From JAVBME01 sp031552765 (GTDB taxonomy: Bacteria; Bacillota; Negativicutes; Acidaminococcales; JAISLQ01): a DNA stretch of 25,900 nt. The stretch covers positions 1 through 25,900 of the forward strand of contig JAVBME010000044.1 of assembly GCA_031552765.1 (NCBI GenBank), given 5' to 3'. Position numbers and translations under genes: made by a program. Positions 7,351 through 16,475 of the stretch are shown here, piece after piece. Under the pieces are notes generated by a model that saw only the letters and a list, made by a program, of their open reading frames with translations, had not been told where the DNA came from and searched no databases. How positions within the stretch are numbered: the stretch's first letter is position 1; each line of letters opens with the position of its first letter.

Positions 7351-8361
7351 ATGAAAAAGAGTCTTCTGGCCTTGGTGTCCGCGTTTGTTATGTTGTCTGT
7401 GCTTGTGACCGGTTGCGGGGGGAAAAAGGAAGAGCCTAAAAAAGGCGGCCAGGCTGCGGCTCCGGCTGGCGGCAAAAAACAGGTCTATTTTGCTACCGGC
7501 ACGCCAGGGGGTGTATACCAGATACTTGGCGCCGGTATGGCTAAAGTTATAAATGAAAAAAATCCCGGCATGGAAGTCGTGGCAACGACTCCGGCCCAGG
7601 TGGCCCAAGCGCCGACCATGCTCGAGAATGGCAATGCGCTTATCAGTATAGGAATGGCTTGTATGTTTGAGCGCGCCTATGAAGGCGTTGGCGAGTTCCA
7701 GGGCAAACCGCATAAGAAACTGCGCCCGGTAATGGCGATGTACGATAACCTCTTCGCTTATATGGCGCTGAAAGATTCGCCGCTCAACAATGTAAAAGAT
7801 ATTGCAGGCAAGACTTTTGCTACAACGGCGACCAATGTAGTCCTGATCAAAGCTGTGCTGGAAACGGCCGGTGTCGATGCCAACAGCGTAAAACTCAGGG
7901 TCATGAGCTACCAGCAAAGCGCGGAAGCGCTGAGCGACGGTGTGGCGCAGGCGACAGTGTTGACCAGTTTCCCGAAAAACGGCACGCTGGATTCTTTAGC
8001 CAGTACGAAAGGCGTCAAGTTCCTGGAAATGGACGAAGCAACAAGGGCGGTTTTCGATAAGAAGTACCCGCTCTGGAAAACCCAGCAAACTCCCGGCGGC
8101 GTTTATACAGGCATACCAAATCCCGTATGGGGCCCGACCATCTACACTGTGCTTTACACTTCCTCGGACGCTCCGGACGATGTCATCTACAACATAACCA
8201 AGACCATAATAGAAAACGTAGGCGAGATCGCCAAGATCCATCCGGCCGGCAAAGATATGACGCTAGAGACCAACAAACGCTATATCAAAGACGGCATCAT
8301 GAAGCCGGGCAGGATACACCCGGGCGCGGTTAAATACTTCAAAGAAAAAGGCATAATGTGA
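7351..8361 (+). CDS. TAXI-family TRAP transporter substrate-binding lipoprotein
   Basis: The 336-residue extracytoplasmic binding protein of the TAXI type captures a carboxylate and hands it to the TRAP permease. The N terminus is a lipoprotein signal with lipobox LVTGC (Cys22) and a Lys/Gly/Ala-rich linker. The mature part begins with the family pattern YFATGTPGGVYQILGAGMA. I chose ATG 7351 rather than ATG 7330 because CAGGGGG precedes it at a suitable distance and the longer form adds MNRGIFI before a normal signal. It is the first gene of the sigma-54 operon, directly before the matching permease. TAXI ligands include glutamate, 2-oxoglutarate and other carboxylates; the ligand here is unknown. 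Confidence 0.95.
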   Translation: MKKSLLALVSAFVMLSVLVTGCGGKKEEPKKGGQAAAPAGGKKQVYFATGTPGGVYQILGAGMAKVINEKNPGMEVVATTPAQVAQAPTMLENGNALISIGMACMFERAYEGVGEFQGKPHKKLRPVMAMYDNLFAYMALKDSPLNNVKDIAGKTFATTATNVVLIKAVLETAGVDANSVKLRVMSYQQSAEALSDGVAQATVLTSFPKNGTLDSLASTKGVKFLEMDEATRAVFDKKYPLWKTQQTPGGVYTGIPNPVWGPTIYTVLYTSSDAPDDVIYNITKTIIENVGEIAKIHPAGKDMTLETNKRYIKDGIMKPGRIHPGAVKYFKEKGIM

Positions 8362-8410
8362 ACCCTCCAACAATACCCAAAGATTGCATGCAGTATTTTA
8401 TTGGAAGGGT
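8362..8410 (+). promoter_or_regulatory. Hairpin between binding protein and permease covering the permease SD
   Basis: ACCCTCCAA (8362-8370) begins right after the TGA and pairs with TTGGAAGGGT (8401-8410, one bulge). Inner bases AATAC (8372-8376) pair with GTATT (8393-8397). The 3' arm contains the purine-rich ribosome site of the permease. There is no T-run, so it is not a terminator. It could lower permease translation relative to the binding protein and stabilise the upstream mRNA end. Confidence 0.5.
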
Positions 8411-8421
8411 GGGCTTGATAA

Positions 8422-10305
8422 ATGCTTGGGATAAGATTGAATAAAAAACCCTTGATCGGGCTGATCGGGGTAGTCTGGGCGCTATTCCAGCTGTACACAG
8501 GCTTTTTCGGCATACTGGCGCCCTTGCAGCAGCGGTCGATACACGTAGCTTTCGCGCTGGTTTTGACTTACCTGCTCAACCCGGCATCGGGAAAATGCGA
8601 TAAAGAGAAGCTTTATCTTGATCAAATGCTTTGTATTATTTTGAGTGTGGGCATCGGTTTTTATGTAAGCGTCAATCATATGGCGCTTAGTCTGAATATT
8701 GGCATGTACAGTGAGCTGGAATTGTTTTTGGGCGCGGCCAGCGTTGTTTTGGTGGTGGAAGCGGCGCGCCGGCTGACCGGGTTTGCCTTACCGCTCATCT
8801 GCATTACCTTTTTAGCCTATGAAGTGGTGGGGCCGCATATGCCGGCTATAATCAGCCACCCGGGAATAAACACCGAGCAACTGGCCGCTTTTCAGGGGTT
8901 GACGACGGAAGCCATATACGGTGTAGCGACAGAAGTTTCCGCTTCTTTTATCTTCCTCTTTATACTCTATGCGCGTTTTTTACAGGAGACAGGCGGCGGG
9001 CAGGTATTTATCGACCTGGCTAGTTCTATGGTCGGCCATGTGCGCGGCGGTCCGGCCAAGATCGCCGTTTTGGGCAGTTGCTTTTTCGGTTCGATATCAG
9101 GCAGCGCGGTGGCCAATGTCGCCGGTACAGGGACATTCACCATACCCATGATGAAAAAGAATGGTTATTCGGCGCCTTTTGCCGGCGCGGTGGAAGCGGT
9201 GGCTTCTTCCGGCGGTCAGTTCATGCCGCCGATCATGGGTTCGGCCGCTTTTCTCATCTCGGAAATAGTCGGCTTGGCTTACTGGAAAGTAGCCCTGTAC
9301 GCGGCCGTGCCTGCTGTACTTTACTATCTGGCCGTGTTTTTCATGGTGGACTTTGAAGCGGGAAAACTCAACCTTATTGGCCTTAAAAAAGAAGAACTGC
9401 CGCGTACGCGCGACGTTTTGGCCAAAGGCTGGCCGGCCCTGGTTTCGCCGCTTATACTCATTTACCTGTTGGCTGTCTTGCAATGGTCGCCGGCCAAGTC
9501 GGCGGTATGGGCGATAGTAGCGACGGTGATTGTCAGCATGATGTCTCCCGCTACCCGCTTGACGCCGAAAAAGATGTACGACTGTCTGGTCGGCGGCTCC
9601 ACCGGCGCGGTAGATACGGCGGTAGCCTGCGCGGCGGTCGGCGTAGTGGTCGGCAGTGTTACCCAGACCGGGCTTGCTTTGAAGCTATCTTCCATTCTGG
9701 TTACCTTAGCAGGCGGCAGCCTGATCGGCCTCTTGTTTTTGACCATGGTTTCCTGCCTGATCCTAGGTATGGGCTTGCCGACAGTAGCCTGTTACCTGGT
9801 GCTGGCGGTCATGGTGGCGCCGGCGCTGGTCAATATGGGCGTGGTGCCTATCGCGGCCCATCTCTTTATCTTCTACTTCGGTATAATTTCCAACATCACG
9901 CCGCCGGTGGCTCTGGCTTCTTATGTGGCGGCAGGCATCGCGGAGACGAGCTTTTTAAAAACCAGTTTTGTCGCTTGCCGTTTGGGCGCATCGGCGTTCA
10001 TCCTGCCGTTCATGTTTGCCTTTAATCCCGCCTTGGTATTGCAAGGCGACATTGCGGAAATAATCCAGTGCATAGTTACGGCTACGGTCGGCATCTACTC
10101 TTTGAGCATCGGTTTTGAGGGTTTTTGTAAAAAGATCGTCCCGGCCTGGCAGCGGGCGGTATTTATCGGTGCGGCGCTGCTGCTCATAGTGCCGGAATTT
10201 TACACAGATGTCGCCGGTATTGCTATTTTTGCCGCGATAATGTCCTTCCATGTCATGGAAACGAAAAAAGAAATGAGCGTAGGTCAAGTGCAATTTAAGG
10301 AGTGA
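8422..10305 (+). CDS. TRAP transporter fused permease (4TM + 12TM)
   Basis: The 627-residue protein is the normal size for fused DctQ-DctM permeases that work with TAXI binding proteins. The small subunit part is about residues 1-190 and the large part about 190-600, with loops such as GSCFFGSISGSAVANVAGTG and GGQFMPPIMGSAAFLISE typical of the large subunit. Such carriers use a sodium gradient to bring in carboxylates across the cytoplasmic membrane. The ATG at 8422 follows a GGAAGGGTGGG stretch that is partly buried in the upstream hairpin. The stop codon is 5 bases before the next start, so translation is probably coupled to crotonase 1. Confidence 0.95.
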   Translation: MLGIRLNKKPLIGLIGVVWALFQLYTGFFGILAPLQQRSIHVAFALVLTYLLNPASGKCDKEKLYLDQMLCIILSVGIGFYVSVNHMALSLNIGMYSELELFLGAASVVLVVEAARRLTGFALPLICITFLAYEVVGPHMPAIISHPGINTEQLAAFQGLTTEAIYGVATEVSASFIFLFILYARFLQETGGGQVFIDLASSMVGHVRGGPAKIAVLGSCFFGSISGSAVANVAGTGTFTIPMMKKNGYSAPFAGAVEAVASSGGQFMPPIMGSAAFLISEIVGLAYWKVALYAAVPAVLYYLAVFFMVDFEAGKLNLIGLKKEELPRTRDVLAKGWPALVSPLILIYLLAVLQWSPAKSAVWAIVATVIVSMMSPATRLTPKKMYDCLVGGSTGAVDTAVACAAVGVVVGSVTQTGLALKLSSILVTLAGGSLIGLLFLTMVSCLILGMGLPTVACYLVLAVMVAPALVNMGVVPIAAHLFIFYFGIISNITPPVALASYVAAGIAETSFLKTSFVACRLGASAFILPFMFAFNPALVLQGDIAEIIQCIVTATVGIYSLSIGFEGFCKKIVPAWQRAVFIGAALLLIVPEFYTDVAGIAIFAAIMSFHVMETKKEMSVGQVQFKE

Positions 10306-10310
10306 TATTT

Positions 10311-11081
10311 TTGGCATATCAATATATGGAATACAAAAACGACAATGGCATAGCGAGGGTGAATATCAACAGGCCGGACAAAAGGAACGCCCTGTGCCAG
10401 GAACTGATGGAAGAAATGATCGATATCTTCCAAAAAATCGACAAAGACGAAACTGTGAAAGTTGCGGTACTGACCGGCAACGGCAAAACCTTTGTGGCCG
10501 GGGCGGATATTGCGGTCATGTCACAGCTCAACGCTCCTGAGTACCTCGAGTATGGCGCGATCCTCTACCGGGTGATGGACGCGATACGAGACAACAGCAA
10601 GCCGGTGATCGCCGCGGTAAACGGTATAGCTTTTGGCGGCGGCAATGTCATCGTGCTGGCGTGCGATATCATCATCGCCGCAGACAACGCTAAATTCTCC
10701 CAGCCGGAGATACATCTTGGCATGTTTGGCGGCGGCGCCTTTCTGCCCAGTCTGGTCGGACGCTACCGGGCTTCGGAGATAGTCCTCCTGGGCGACCCTT
10801 ATACAGCTGAAGAAGCTTACCGGATGGGACTGGCCAACAAAGTCGTGCCGCTCGACGAACTGGAAAAAACAGTAACGGAAATGGCCGGCAAGATTGCGGA
10901 AAAGTCGCCGCTGGCTGTGCGTTTGGGCAAAAAGAGCCTGTTAGGCGGCACTTACAGCAACCTTAAAGACGCCTCCGCGCAAAACCTGGCGCTAATCTCA
11001 GTAATGTTTGGCAGCCACGACCAAAAAGAAGGCATGAAGGCATTCCTGGAAAAACGGTCGCCAGTATGGCAAGGCAAGTAA
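10311..11081 (+). CDS. Crotonase-fold enzyme 1 (enoyl-CoA hydratase/isomerase family, atypical site)
   Basis: The 256-residue crotonase-superfamily protein has the oxyanion-hole motifs FVAGADIAVM (61-70) and IAFGGG (106-111). I place the start at TTG 10311 because AAGGAG (10297-10302) is 8 bases upstream; a GTG at 10302 overlaps that site. Of the two glutamates that catalyse hydration in rat enoyl-CoA hydratase, the first is replaced: GGGCE becomes GGGNV (Val113). The second is kept (Glu133 in QPEIHLG). The following loop GMFGGGAFLPSLVG also differs from the usual GxIPGAGGTQRL. A simple hydratase role is therefore doubtful; isomerase, hydrolase or lyase chemistry on a CoA thioester is possible. 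It is the first enzyme gene after the importer. Confidence 0.88.
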   Translation: MAYQYMEYKNDNGIARVNINRPDKRNALCQELMEEMIDIFQKIDKDETVKVAVLTGNGKTFVAGADIAVMSQLNAPEYLEYGAILYRVMDAIRDNSKPVIAAVNGIAFGGGNVIVLACDIIIAADNAKFSQPEIHLGMFGGGAFLPSLVGRYRASEIVLLGDPYTAEEAYRMGLANKVVPLDELEKTVTEMAGKIAEKSPLAVRLGKKSLLGGTYSNLKDASAQNLALISVMFGSHDQKEGMKAFLEKRSPVWQGK

Positions 11082-11113
11082 TATTTTAGTAGCAAACGAG
11101 GGGGAATATTATC

Positions 11114-12313
11114 ATGGCAAAAGAAGTTTTTATTTTAGACGCGGTAAGGACGGCAATAGCCAATTATGGCGGAGCTCTGCGCAATATACCGTCGCGGGAA
11201 CTGGCCAGCCTCGCGATCTCCAGTCTGGTAAAAAAAGCCGGCATTTCACCGGATGTCGTTGACGAAGTCATAATGGGCGAAGTGCGCCAGAGCACCGAGG
11301 CCGGCAATATGGCCAGGGTAGCCGCATTGATGGCGGGCATACCGGAAAACGTCCCGGCCTTCACCGTCAACAGGCTGTGCGCCTCCAGCATGCAGGCCGC
11401 GCGGAGCGGCTGGCAGGAAATGCTCGTCGGCGATTCTGAGGTGGTCATCGCCGGTGGCGCCGAAAATATGAGCCGCGCTGTATTTTATATCCGCGGCGGC
11501 CGTTTCGGCGATGTGCAGCCGTCCTTTGTCGATTCCAATGTAGAGGCCGGACCCTATTCCCAGCCGCCGGAAATTTATGGCAAAGACCTGTCCATGGGCA
11601 TAACGGCGGAAAACGTAGCCGAGCAGTACAAAATAAGCCGTGAAGACCAGGATGCTTTTGCCTTCTCCAGCCAGCAAAAAGCGATAAAAGCCATTGACAG
11701 CGGCCGTTTCAACGACGAAATAATCCCGGTAGAAATCAAAGAGAGAAAAGGCGTCAAAATATTCAACGTCGATGAATTCCCGCGCCGTGATATCACACTG
11801 GAAGGGTTGGGCAAACTCAAGCCTGTCTTTAAAAAAGAAGGCGGCACGGTCACGGCTGGCAATGCCTGCGGCCGCAACGACGGCGCTTCGGCCATCCTCT
11901 TGGCGACCGGGGAAAAAGCCGCGTCGCTTGGCATCAAACCTATGGCAAAAATCATCGATATATCGAGAGTGGCCCTCTCGCCGCGCGTCATGGGTATCGG
12001 CCCGGTACCGGCAGTGCAGGCTGTTTTGCAGAAGACCGGCCTTAAGATAGGCGATATAGATTTATTTGAAATAAACGAAGCGTTTGCCTCGCAGGCGCTT
12101 GCCAGCGTACGCGAACTGGGCATAGATGAGGGGAAGGTAAATGTAAACGGCGGCGGCATCGCTCTGGGTCATCCGATGGGCGCGACCGGTACCCGCCTTA
12201 TTACCAGCCTGGCCTATGAAATGGAGAAAAGAGGCGCCAGGTATGGTATCGCTACCCTTTGTATAGGCGGCGGCCAGGGTATGGCGACACTTATCGAGAA
12301 TATGCGGCGTTGA
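11114..12313 (+). CDS. Thiolase (acetyl-CoA acyltransferase family)
   Basis: The 399-residue protein is full length for a degradative/biosynthetic thiolase, which splits a 3-ketoacyl-CoA with CoA to acetyl-CoA plus a shorter acyl-CoA, or runs in reverse. All catalytic residues are visible: Cys89 in NRLCASSMQA, His353 in GGIALGHPMGATGTR and Cys383 in ATLCIGGGQG; the NEAFA motif is also present. The start ATG has GAGGGGG upstream. It lies in the middle of the operon between crotonase 1 and the CoA-transferase, consistent with the last step of a beta-oxidation-type sequence. Confidence 0.96.
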   Translation: MAKEVFILDAVRTAIANYGGALRNIPSRELASLAISSLVKKAGISPDVVDEVIMGEVRQSTEAGNMARVAALMAGIPENVPAFTVNRLCASSMQAARSGWQEMLVGDSEVVIAGGAENMSRAVFYIRGGRFGDVQPSFVDSNVEAGPYSQPPEIYGKDLSMGITAENVAEQYKISREDQDAFAFSSQQKAIKAIDSGRFNDEIIPVEIKERKGVKIFNVDEFPRRDITLEGLGKLKPVFKKEGGTVTAGNACGRNDGASAILLATGEKAASLGIKPMAKIIDISRVALSPRVMGIGPVPAVQAVLQKTGLKIGDIDLFEINEAFASQALASVRELGIDEGKVNVNGGGIALGHPMGATGTRLITSLAYEMEKRGARYGIATLCIGGGQGMATLIENMRR

Positions 12314-12325
12314 TGGAGGCTACTC

Positions 12326-13522
12326 ATGAAAAGTTGTTTGGAAGGCGTAAAGATCGTTGAAATGTCCCACTATATAGCCGCTCCTTTTTGCGGGCAACTG
12401 CTGGCCGACATGGGCGCGGAGATAATAAAAGTCGAGCGCCCGGGCGAAGGCAATGCCGACGCCGGGCGGGAAAACGCCCCCATGTATAAAGGCATGAGCC
12501 TTTATTACGCCGCTTATAACCGCAATAAAAAGACGCTTACGCTGGACATCGGCAAAGAAGAAGGCAAGCGTATACTGCGGGAACTGGTGGCGCAAAGCGA
12601 TGTGCTCATTGAGAATTTCCGGCCGGGCGTGCTCGACAAACTTGGCCTTGGCTATAAAGACCTGGAAAAGATAAACTCCCGCTTAATCATGACCTCTATC
12701 TCCGGCTATGGGCAAAACGGCCCCTACCGTGACCGTTCGGCGCTCGACATGGCGATACAGGCAGTGAGCGGCTTTATGTCGGTCACCGGCTTTCCGGAGG
12801 GGCCGCCGACCAAAGGCGGGCCGGTAGTAGGCGACTTTGTCTCCGCCCTTTATGGCGCTTTGGCAACTGTCGCGGCTTATAACTACCGCGAGAAGACCGG
12901 TAAAGGCCAGCATATTGATATCGCGCTCCTTGACTGTATGTTTACCTTCCTGGAGAACTACCCGCCGGCCTATCTCCTGTTCGGCGACGTGCCGCCGCGC
13001 TCGGGCAACGGGCGGCCCTGGACGGCGCCCTGCGGTACTTACAAGACCAAAGACGGTAAATACGTGCATTTTTCCGGCACGCAAAACGCGCTGTTCAGGA
13101 AAGTGTGCCGGGCGATGGGCCGGGAAGACCTGATCGACGAGCCTGATTACGCTACGCCTCGTTTACGCAAGACTCATGAGCCGAGACTTGACCCGATCAT
13201 CATTGATTGGGTGGCGCAGTATACGCGCGCCGAAGTGGTGAAGCTGCTGGAAGGGGCAGGCGTGCCGTACGGCGAGGTGAACTCCGTCGACGAGATAACA
13301 GACGACCCGCATATCAAAGCGCGGGAAATGGTACGGACTATGAAGGACGACGTGCTGGGCGAGCTGCCGATCGTGGCCAATCCGATAAAAATGACCAATG
13401 CCAGCATGGTGTATGACATAACGCCCTCCATGCCCGGCGCGTACAATAATGAAATACTTACAAGTAAATTGGGTTTTGACCAGGCAAAGATCGAACAACT
13501 GAAAAAAGACGGCATAATCTAA
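12326..13522 (+). CDS. Family III acyl-CoA transferase (CaiB/BaiF)
   Basis: The 398-residue protein matches CaiB/BaiF/formyl-CoA transferase length. These enzymes move CoA between carboxylates through an aspartyl-CoA anhydride; Asp170 in GGPVVGDFVSALYG is the expected nucleophile. The N-terminal LADMGAEIIKVERPG and RNKKTLTLD motifs are also typical. GGAGG sits 6 bases before the ATG, 12 bp after the thiolase stop. As there is no acyl-CoA ligase in the operon, this is the obvious enzyme to activate the imported acid, using a product CoA ester as donor. The substrates cannot be read from the sequence. Confidence 0.95.
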   Translation: MKSCLEGVKIVEMSHYIAAPFCGQLLADMGAEIIKVERPGEGNADAGRENAPMYKGMSLYYAAYNRNKKTLTLDIGKEEGKRILRELVAQSDVLIENFRPGVLDKLGLGYKDLEKINSRLIMTSISGYGQNGPYRDRSALDMAIQAVSGFMSVTGFPEGPPTKGGPVVGDFVSALYGALATVAAYNYREKTGKGQHIDIALLDCMFTFLENYPPAYLLFGDVPPRSGNGRPWTAPCGTYKTKDGKYVHFSGTQNALFRKVCRAMGREDLIDEPDYATPRLRKTHEPRLDPIIIDWVAQYTRAEVVKLLEGAGVPYGEVNSVDEITDDPHIKAREMVRTMKDDVLGELPIVANPIKMTNASMVYDITPSMPGAYNNEILTSKLGFDQAKIEQLKKDGII

Positions 13523-13540
13523 CAAAGGAGTGTTTGCATA

Positions 13541-14404
13541 ATGGATGTAAAGAAAGTATGTGTAGTAGGTTCCGGCCAAATGGGGCAGCAAATCGCCCTT
13601 AACCTGGCGATAAACGGTTTGAACGTTACCCTCAATGACAACTCGGATGGAGCTTTGGAAAAAGCAAGCAAATGGGCGGAGGAATATCTGACCGGCCGGG
13701 TGGAAAAAGGCAAATTGACCGCCGAGGCCGTGGCCGATATCCAAAAACGTTTCGCCTTGGAAAAAGATCTGAAAAAAGCCGCCAGCGACGCCGATATGGT
13801 GATCGAAGCAATAGTGGAAAAGCTGGACATCAAACGGGCCCTGTTTGCCGAACTTGATAAGATATGTCCGCCGCACGCCGTATTGGCTTCCAACAGCTCT
13901 TCTTTCGTACCCTCGCAAATAGCTTCCGCCACCAACAGGCCGGACAAAGTTATCGATATGCATTTTTTCAACCCCGTCCTGGTCATGGAATTGGTGGAAA
14001 TCGTGCAGGGGCCGCAAACTTCGGACGAAACGGCAGAGATAACTGCGGACGTAGGCCGTAAAATGGGCAAAACTCCAATACTCTTAAAAAAAGAAATAAA
14101 CGGTTTTGTCGTCAACCGCATCCTCGGCAGGACGTTTGAAGAGGCCTGCCGCTTGCTGGAAGCCGGCATAGCCTCGGCAGAAGACATTGACATAGCTGTA
14201 ACCAAAGGCCTGAGGTGGCCGATGGGCCCGTTCACTACTATGGACTTGTCCGGTATAGATACCTGCTATCTTATCCGGGTACAAAGGTTTGCCGAGTCGC
14301 AGAACGAAATAGACCGTCCGCCCGCTATTTTGAAAGATATGTATGAAAAAGGCCTGCTGGGCAGAAAAGCCGGCAAAGGCTTCTACGACTATAACAAGAA
14401 ATAG
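13541..14404 (+). CDS. 3-hydroxyacyl-CoA dehydrogenase
   Basis: The 287-residue NAD-dependent dehydrogenase has the size and pattern of clostridial 3-hydroxybutyryl-CoA dehydrogenase (Hbd type). The Rossmann motif is GSGQMG at 10-15. The catalytic pair is His141 in HFFNPV and Glu153 in ELVEIV. The C-terminal domain carries KEINGFVVNRIL and ends GLLGRKAGKGFYDY, as in the family. It oxidises a 3-hydroxyacyl-CoA to the 3-keto form, feeding the thiolase, or reduces it in the opposite direction. AAGGAG lies 10 bases before the ATG. Confidence 0.95.
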   Translation: MDVKKVCVVGSGQMGQQIALNLAINGLNVTLNDNSDGALEKASKWAEEYLTGRVEKGKLTAEAVADIQKRFALEKDLKKAASDADMVIEAIVEKLDIKRALFAELDKICPPHAVLASNSSSFVPSQIASATNRPDKVIDMHFFNPVLVMELVEIVQGPQTSDETAEITADVGRKMGKTPILLKKEINGFVVNRILGRTFEEACRLLEAGIASAEDIDIAVTKGLRWPMGPFTTMDLSGIDTCYLIRVQRFAESQNEIDRPPAILKDMYEKGLLGRKAGKGFYDYNKK

Positions 14405-14427
14405 GCGAAGACTAAGGAGGAACAGCT

Positions 14428-15207
14428 ATGTCCTATCAAAACATCCTGGTGGAAAACCAGGACGGCTTAGCCACTATTACCCTGAACAGGCCGGATGTCA
14501 GAAACGCCCTCGACCCCCAAACCTGGGGCGAGATACGGGCGGCTATCAGGGAAATCAAGCAGGATAGCTCCGTGAAAGCGGTCATCCTGACCGGTGCTGG
14601 CGGCAAGGCTTTTGCCGGCGGCGCCGACATAAAATCGCTCAACAAGCGCACCCTCATGGATATGGTGAACAATGAAACAAACGACATACTCATGGAAATA
14701 ACCTACCTCAACAAACCGGTCATAGCGGCCATCGACGGCTTTGCGCTGGGCGGCGGCTGTGAGCTGGCTATGGCCTGCGATATGAGGATAGCGACTGCCA
14801 AATCCAAGTTTGGCCAGCCGGAAGTAAACCTGGGCATAATCCCCGGCGCCGGCGGCACACAGCGTTTGCAGCGACTCATCGGCATGGGGCGGGCTAAAGA
14901 ACTTATTTTCACTGGCGACATCATTGACGCCGCCGAAGCGCACCGCATCGGCCTCGTGAACAAAGTGGTGGAAAGCGGCGAAGACCTTATGCCGGCCGCC
15001 AAAGAAATGGCTGGCAAGATACTGACTAAGGGCCCTGTGGCGGTCAGCTTGGCCAAGATGGCGATAAACGTCGGTGCGGACACTGACCTGAGAGCGGGCC
15101 TCAATTTTGAACGCTACTGTCAGGCCATAGCGTTTGCCACGGAAGACCGTATGGAAGGTACGGGCGCTTTCATCGAGAAACGTCCGGCGGAATTTAAAGG
15201 TAAATAA
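14428..15207 (+). CDS. Enoyl-CoA hydratase (crotonase 2, canonical)
   Basis: The 259-residue protein keeps both catalytic glutamates of true enoyl-CoA hydratases: Glu112 in GGGCELAMACD and Glu132 in QPEVNLGIIPGAGGTQRL. It also has the oxyanion motif FAGGADI at 62-68. It should add water to a trans-2-enoyl-CoA to make a 3-hydroxyacyl-CoA for the dehydrogenase encoded just upstream. AAGGAGG is 7 bases from the ATG and the gap to the dehydrogenase gene is 23 bp. Of the three crotonases in this operon it is the only one with a standard active site. Confidence 0.95.
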   Translation: MSYQNILVENQDGLATITLNRPDVRNALDPQTWGEIRAAIREIKQDSSVKAVILTGAGGKAFAGGADIKSLNKRTLMDMVNNETNDILMEITYLNKPVIAAIDGFALGGGCELAMACDMRIATAKSKFGQPEVNLGIIPGAGGTQRLQRLIGMGRAKELIFTGDIIDAAEAHRIGLVNKVVESGEDLMPAAKEMAGKILTKGPVAVSLAKMAINVGADTDLRAGLNFERYCQAIAFATEDRMEGTGAFIEKRPAEFKGK

Positions 15208-15231
15208 CTATTGCTATAAAAAGGGGTAGTG

Positions 15232-16002
15232 GTGTCTGTGGATTACGGGAAAAACTATGATTTTACAGATAAAGTAGTGTTAGTTACCGGCGGCGGCGGT
15301 TCCATCGGCTGCGCCATAGCGGAGGCCTTCCTGGCCTGCGGGGCGAAAGTTGGCATCGCCGATATCAGCAAGGAGAACATACAGGATGCGCTCAATACAT
15401 TGGCAGCCGGCGAACGCGCCAAAGGCTTTATCTGTGACGTGACCAACGTCGCCAGTATACAAACGCTGGTAAAAGATCTGGTGGATTGGCAGGGCCGGAT
15501 AGACGTACTGGTAAACCATGCCGGTCTTAATATCAGAAAACCGGCGGTGGAGTTTACTGAAGGTGATTGGGATACTGTCATAGACGCCAACCTTAAGGGG
15601 ATTTTCTTTATGGCGCAGGCTGTTGGCAAGGTTATGATAAAGCAAAATGGCGGTAAGATAATAAACACCGGCTCGGTCTCTTCGGTGCGCGGCCATCCTA
15701 ACCTGGCCGTCTACGCAGCCTCCAAGGGCGGCGTGGTGCAGCTGACCAAAGTGCTGGCCAACGAATGGGCGCCTTACAACATCAATGTCAATGCCATTGG
15801 GCCTGGCTATACAGTGACAAAACAGACGGCAGACTATGTGAAAGACCCCAAAGTATTCGCAAGCCTGACCGACAAAATTCCCATGAAGCGGCTCGGCGCC
15901 ACTCGGGACATGGCAAACGCCGTGCTTTTCCTGGCCTCGGAGGGAGCGTCTTATATAACCGGACACACCTTGTTTGTTGAGGGCGGGCGGCTGATAGACT
16001 AA
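15232..16002 (+). CDS. Short-chain dehydrogenase/reductase (SDR)
   Basis: The roughly 256-residue classical SDR has a coenzyme motif TGGGGSIG (19-26), Asp44 after the second strand suggesting NAD(H), and the catalytic set Ser148, Tyr161 and Lys165 (YAASK). The usual NNAG is NHAG here (95-98). It oxidises an alcohol or reduces a ketone in the cytoplasm. Three GTG codons compete as start (15229, 15232, 15238) after AAGGGG at 15221-15226. I took 15232 for its 5-base spacing, but this is not certain. Family members include FabG-like 3-ketoacyl reductases and sugar-acid dehydrogenases. In this operon it may act on a CoA ester or on the free hydroxy acid that feeds BKACE. Confidence 0.92.
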   Translation: MSVDYGKNYDFTDKVVLVTGGGGSIGCAIAEAFLACGAKVGIADISKENIQDALNTLAAGERAKGFICDVTNVASIQTLVKDLVDWQGRIDVLVNHAGLNIRKPAVEFTEGDWDTVIDANLKGIFFMAQAVGKVMIKQNGGKIINTGSVSSVRGHPNLAVYAASKGGVVQLTKVLANEWAPYNINVNAIGPGYTVTKQTADYVKDPKVFASLTDKIPMKRLGATRDMANAVLFLASEGASYITGHTLFVEGGRLID

Positions 16003-16049
16003 CCTTTTCACGGCGGTAGGAAACTCTACAGACAAACGGAGAGATGGGC

Positions 16050-16460
16050 ATGAACAATATATTGAAAAGCAAAACTCCCATGATGGTGACAAAATATGCG
16101 ATAGACAGCTACGCCAAAAGCACGGACAACCACAACCCGGTCTATTATGACCAGTCTGCGGCGGAAGACGCCGGTTGCGGCAAAGTAATAGCTCCGTCGT
16201 GTTTTTTCGGACAACTGTCTTTTTCCAAAATCATACTGGGGCAGGAAGACTATATTCCGACCGGCGGCGTACACGTCAAACAAAAATATAAATTTTGCGG
16301 TCCGGTCAAAGAAGGCGACAGGATAACCGTGGAACTCGAAAGTGTGAAAAGAAAAGACGACAAGAACCGGGACATGCTGGAATACCATATTGATTTTGTC
16401 AACCAGGACGGCGTGGTCGTGTGCCAGAGCATAATGATCAATATGCTCAACCCGGTATGA
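16050..16460 (+). CDS. MaoC-like hotdog subunit A (MaoC_dehydrat_N type)
   Basis: The 136-residue single-hotdog protein has the pattern of N-terminal MaoC dehydratase domains: YAKSTDNHNPVYYDQSAAEDAG followed by KVIAPSCFFG. The hydratase motif keeps Asp26, Asn29 and Pro30, but Tyr32 sits where the catalytic His is expected. I place the start at ATG 16050, 8 bases after GGAG, rather than at ATG 16044. The next gene is a second hotdog protein with the opposite change, so the two probably form a heterodimer, as in HadAB-type or ChsH-type dehydratases. It probably binds an enoyl- or hydroxyacyl-CoA; hydratase activity is not assured. Confidence 0.85.
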   Translation: MNNILKSKTPMMVTKYAIDSYAKSTDNHNPVYYDQSAAEDAGCGKVIAPSCFFGQLSFSKIILGQEDYIPTGGVHVKQKYKFCGPVKEGDRITVELESVKRKDDKNRDMLEYHIDFVNQDGVVVCQSIMINMLNPV

Positions 16461-16475
16461 AAGGAGGCTTTTAAA

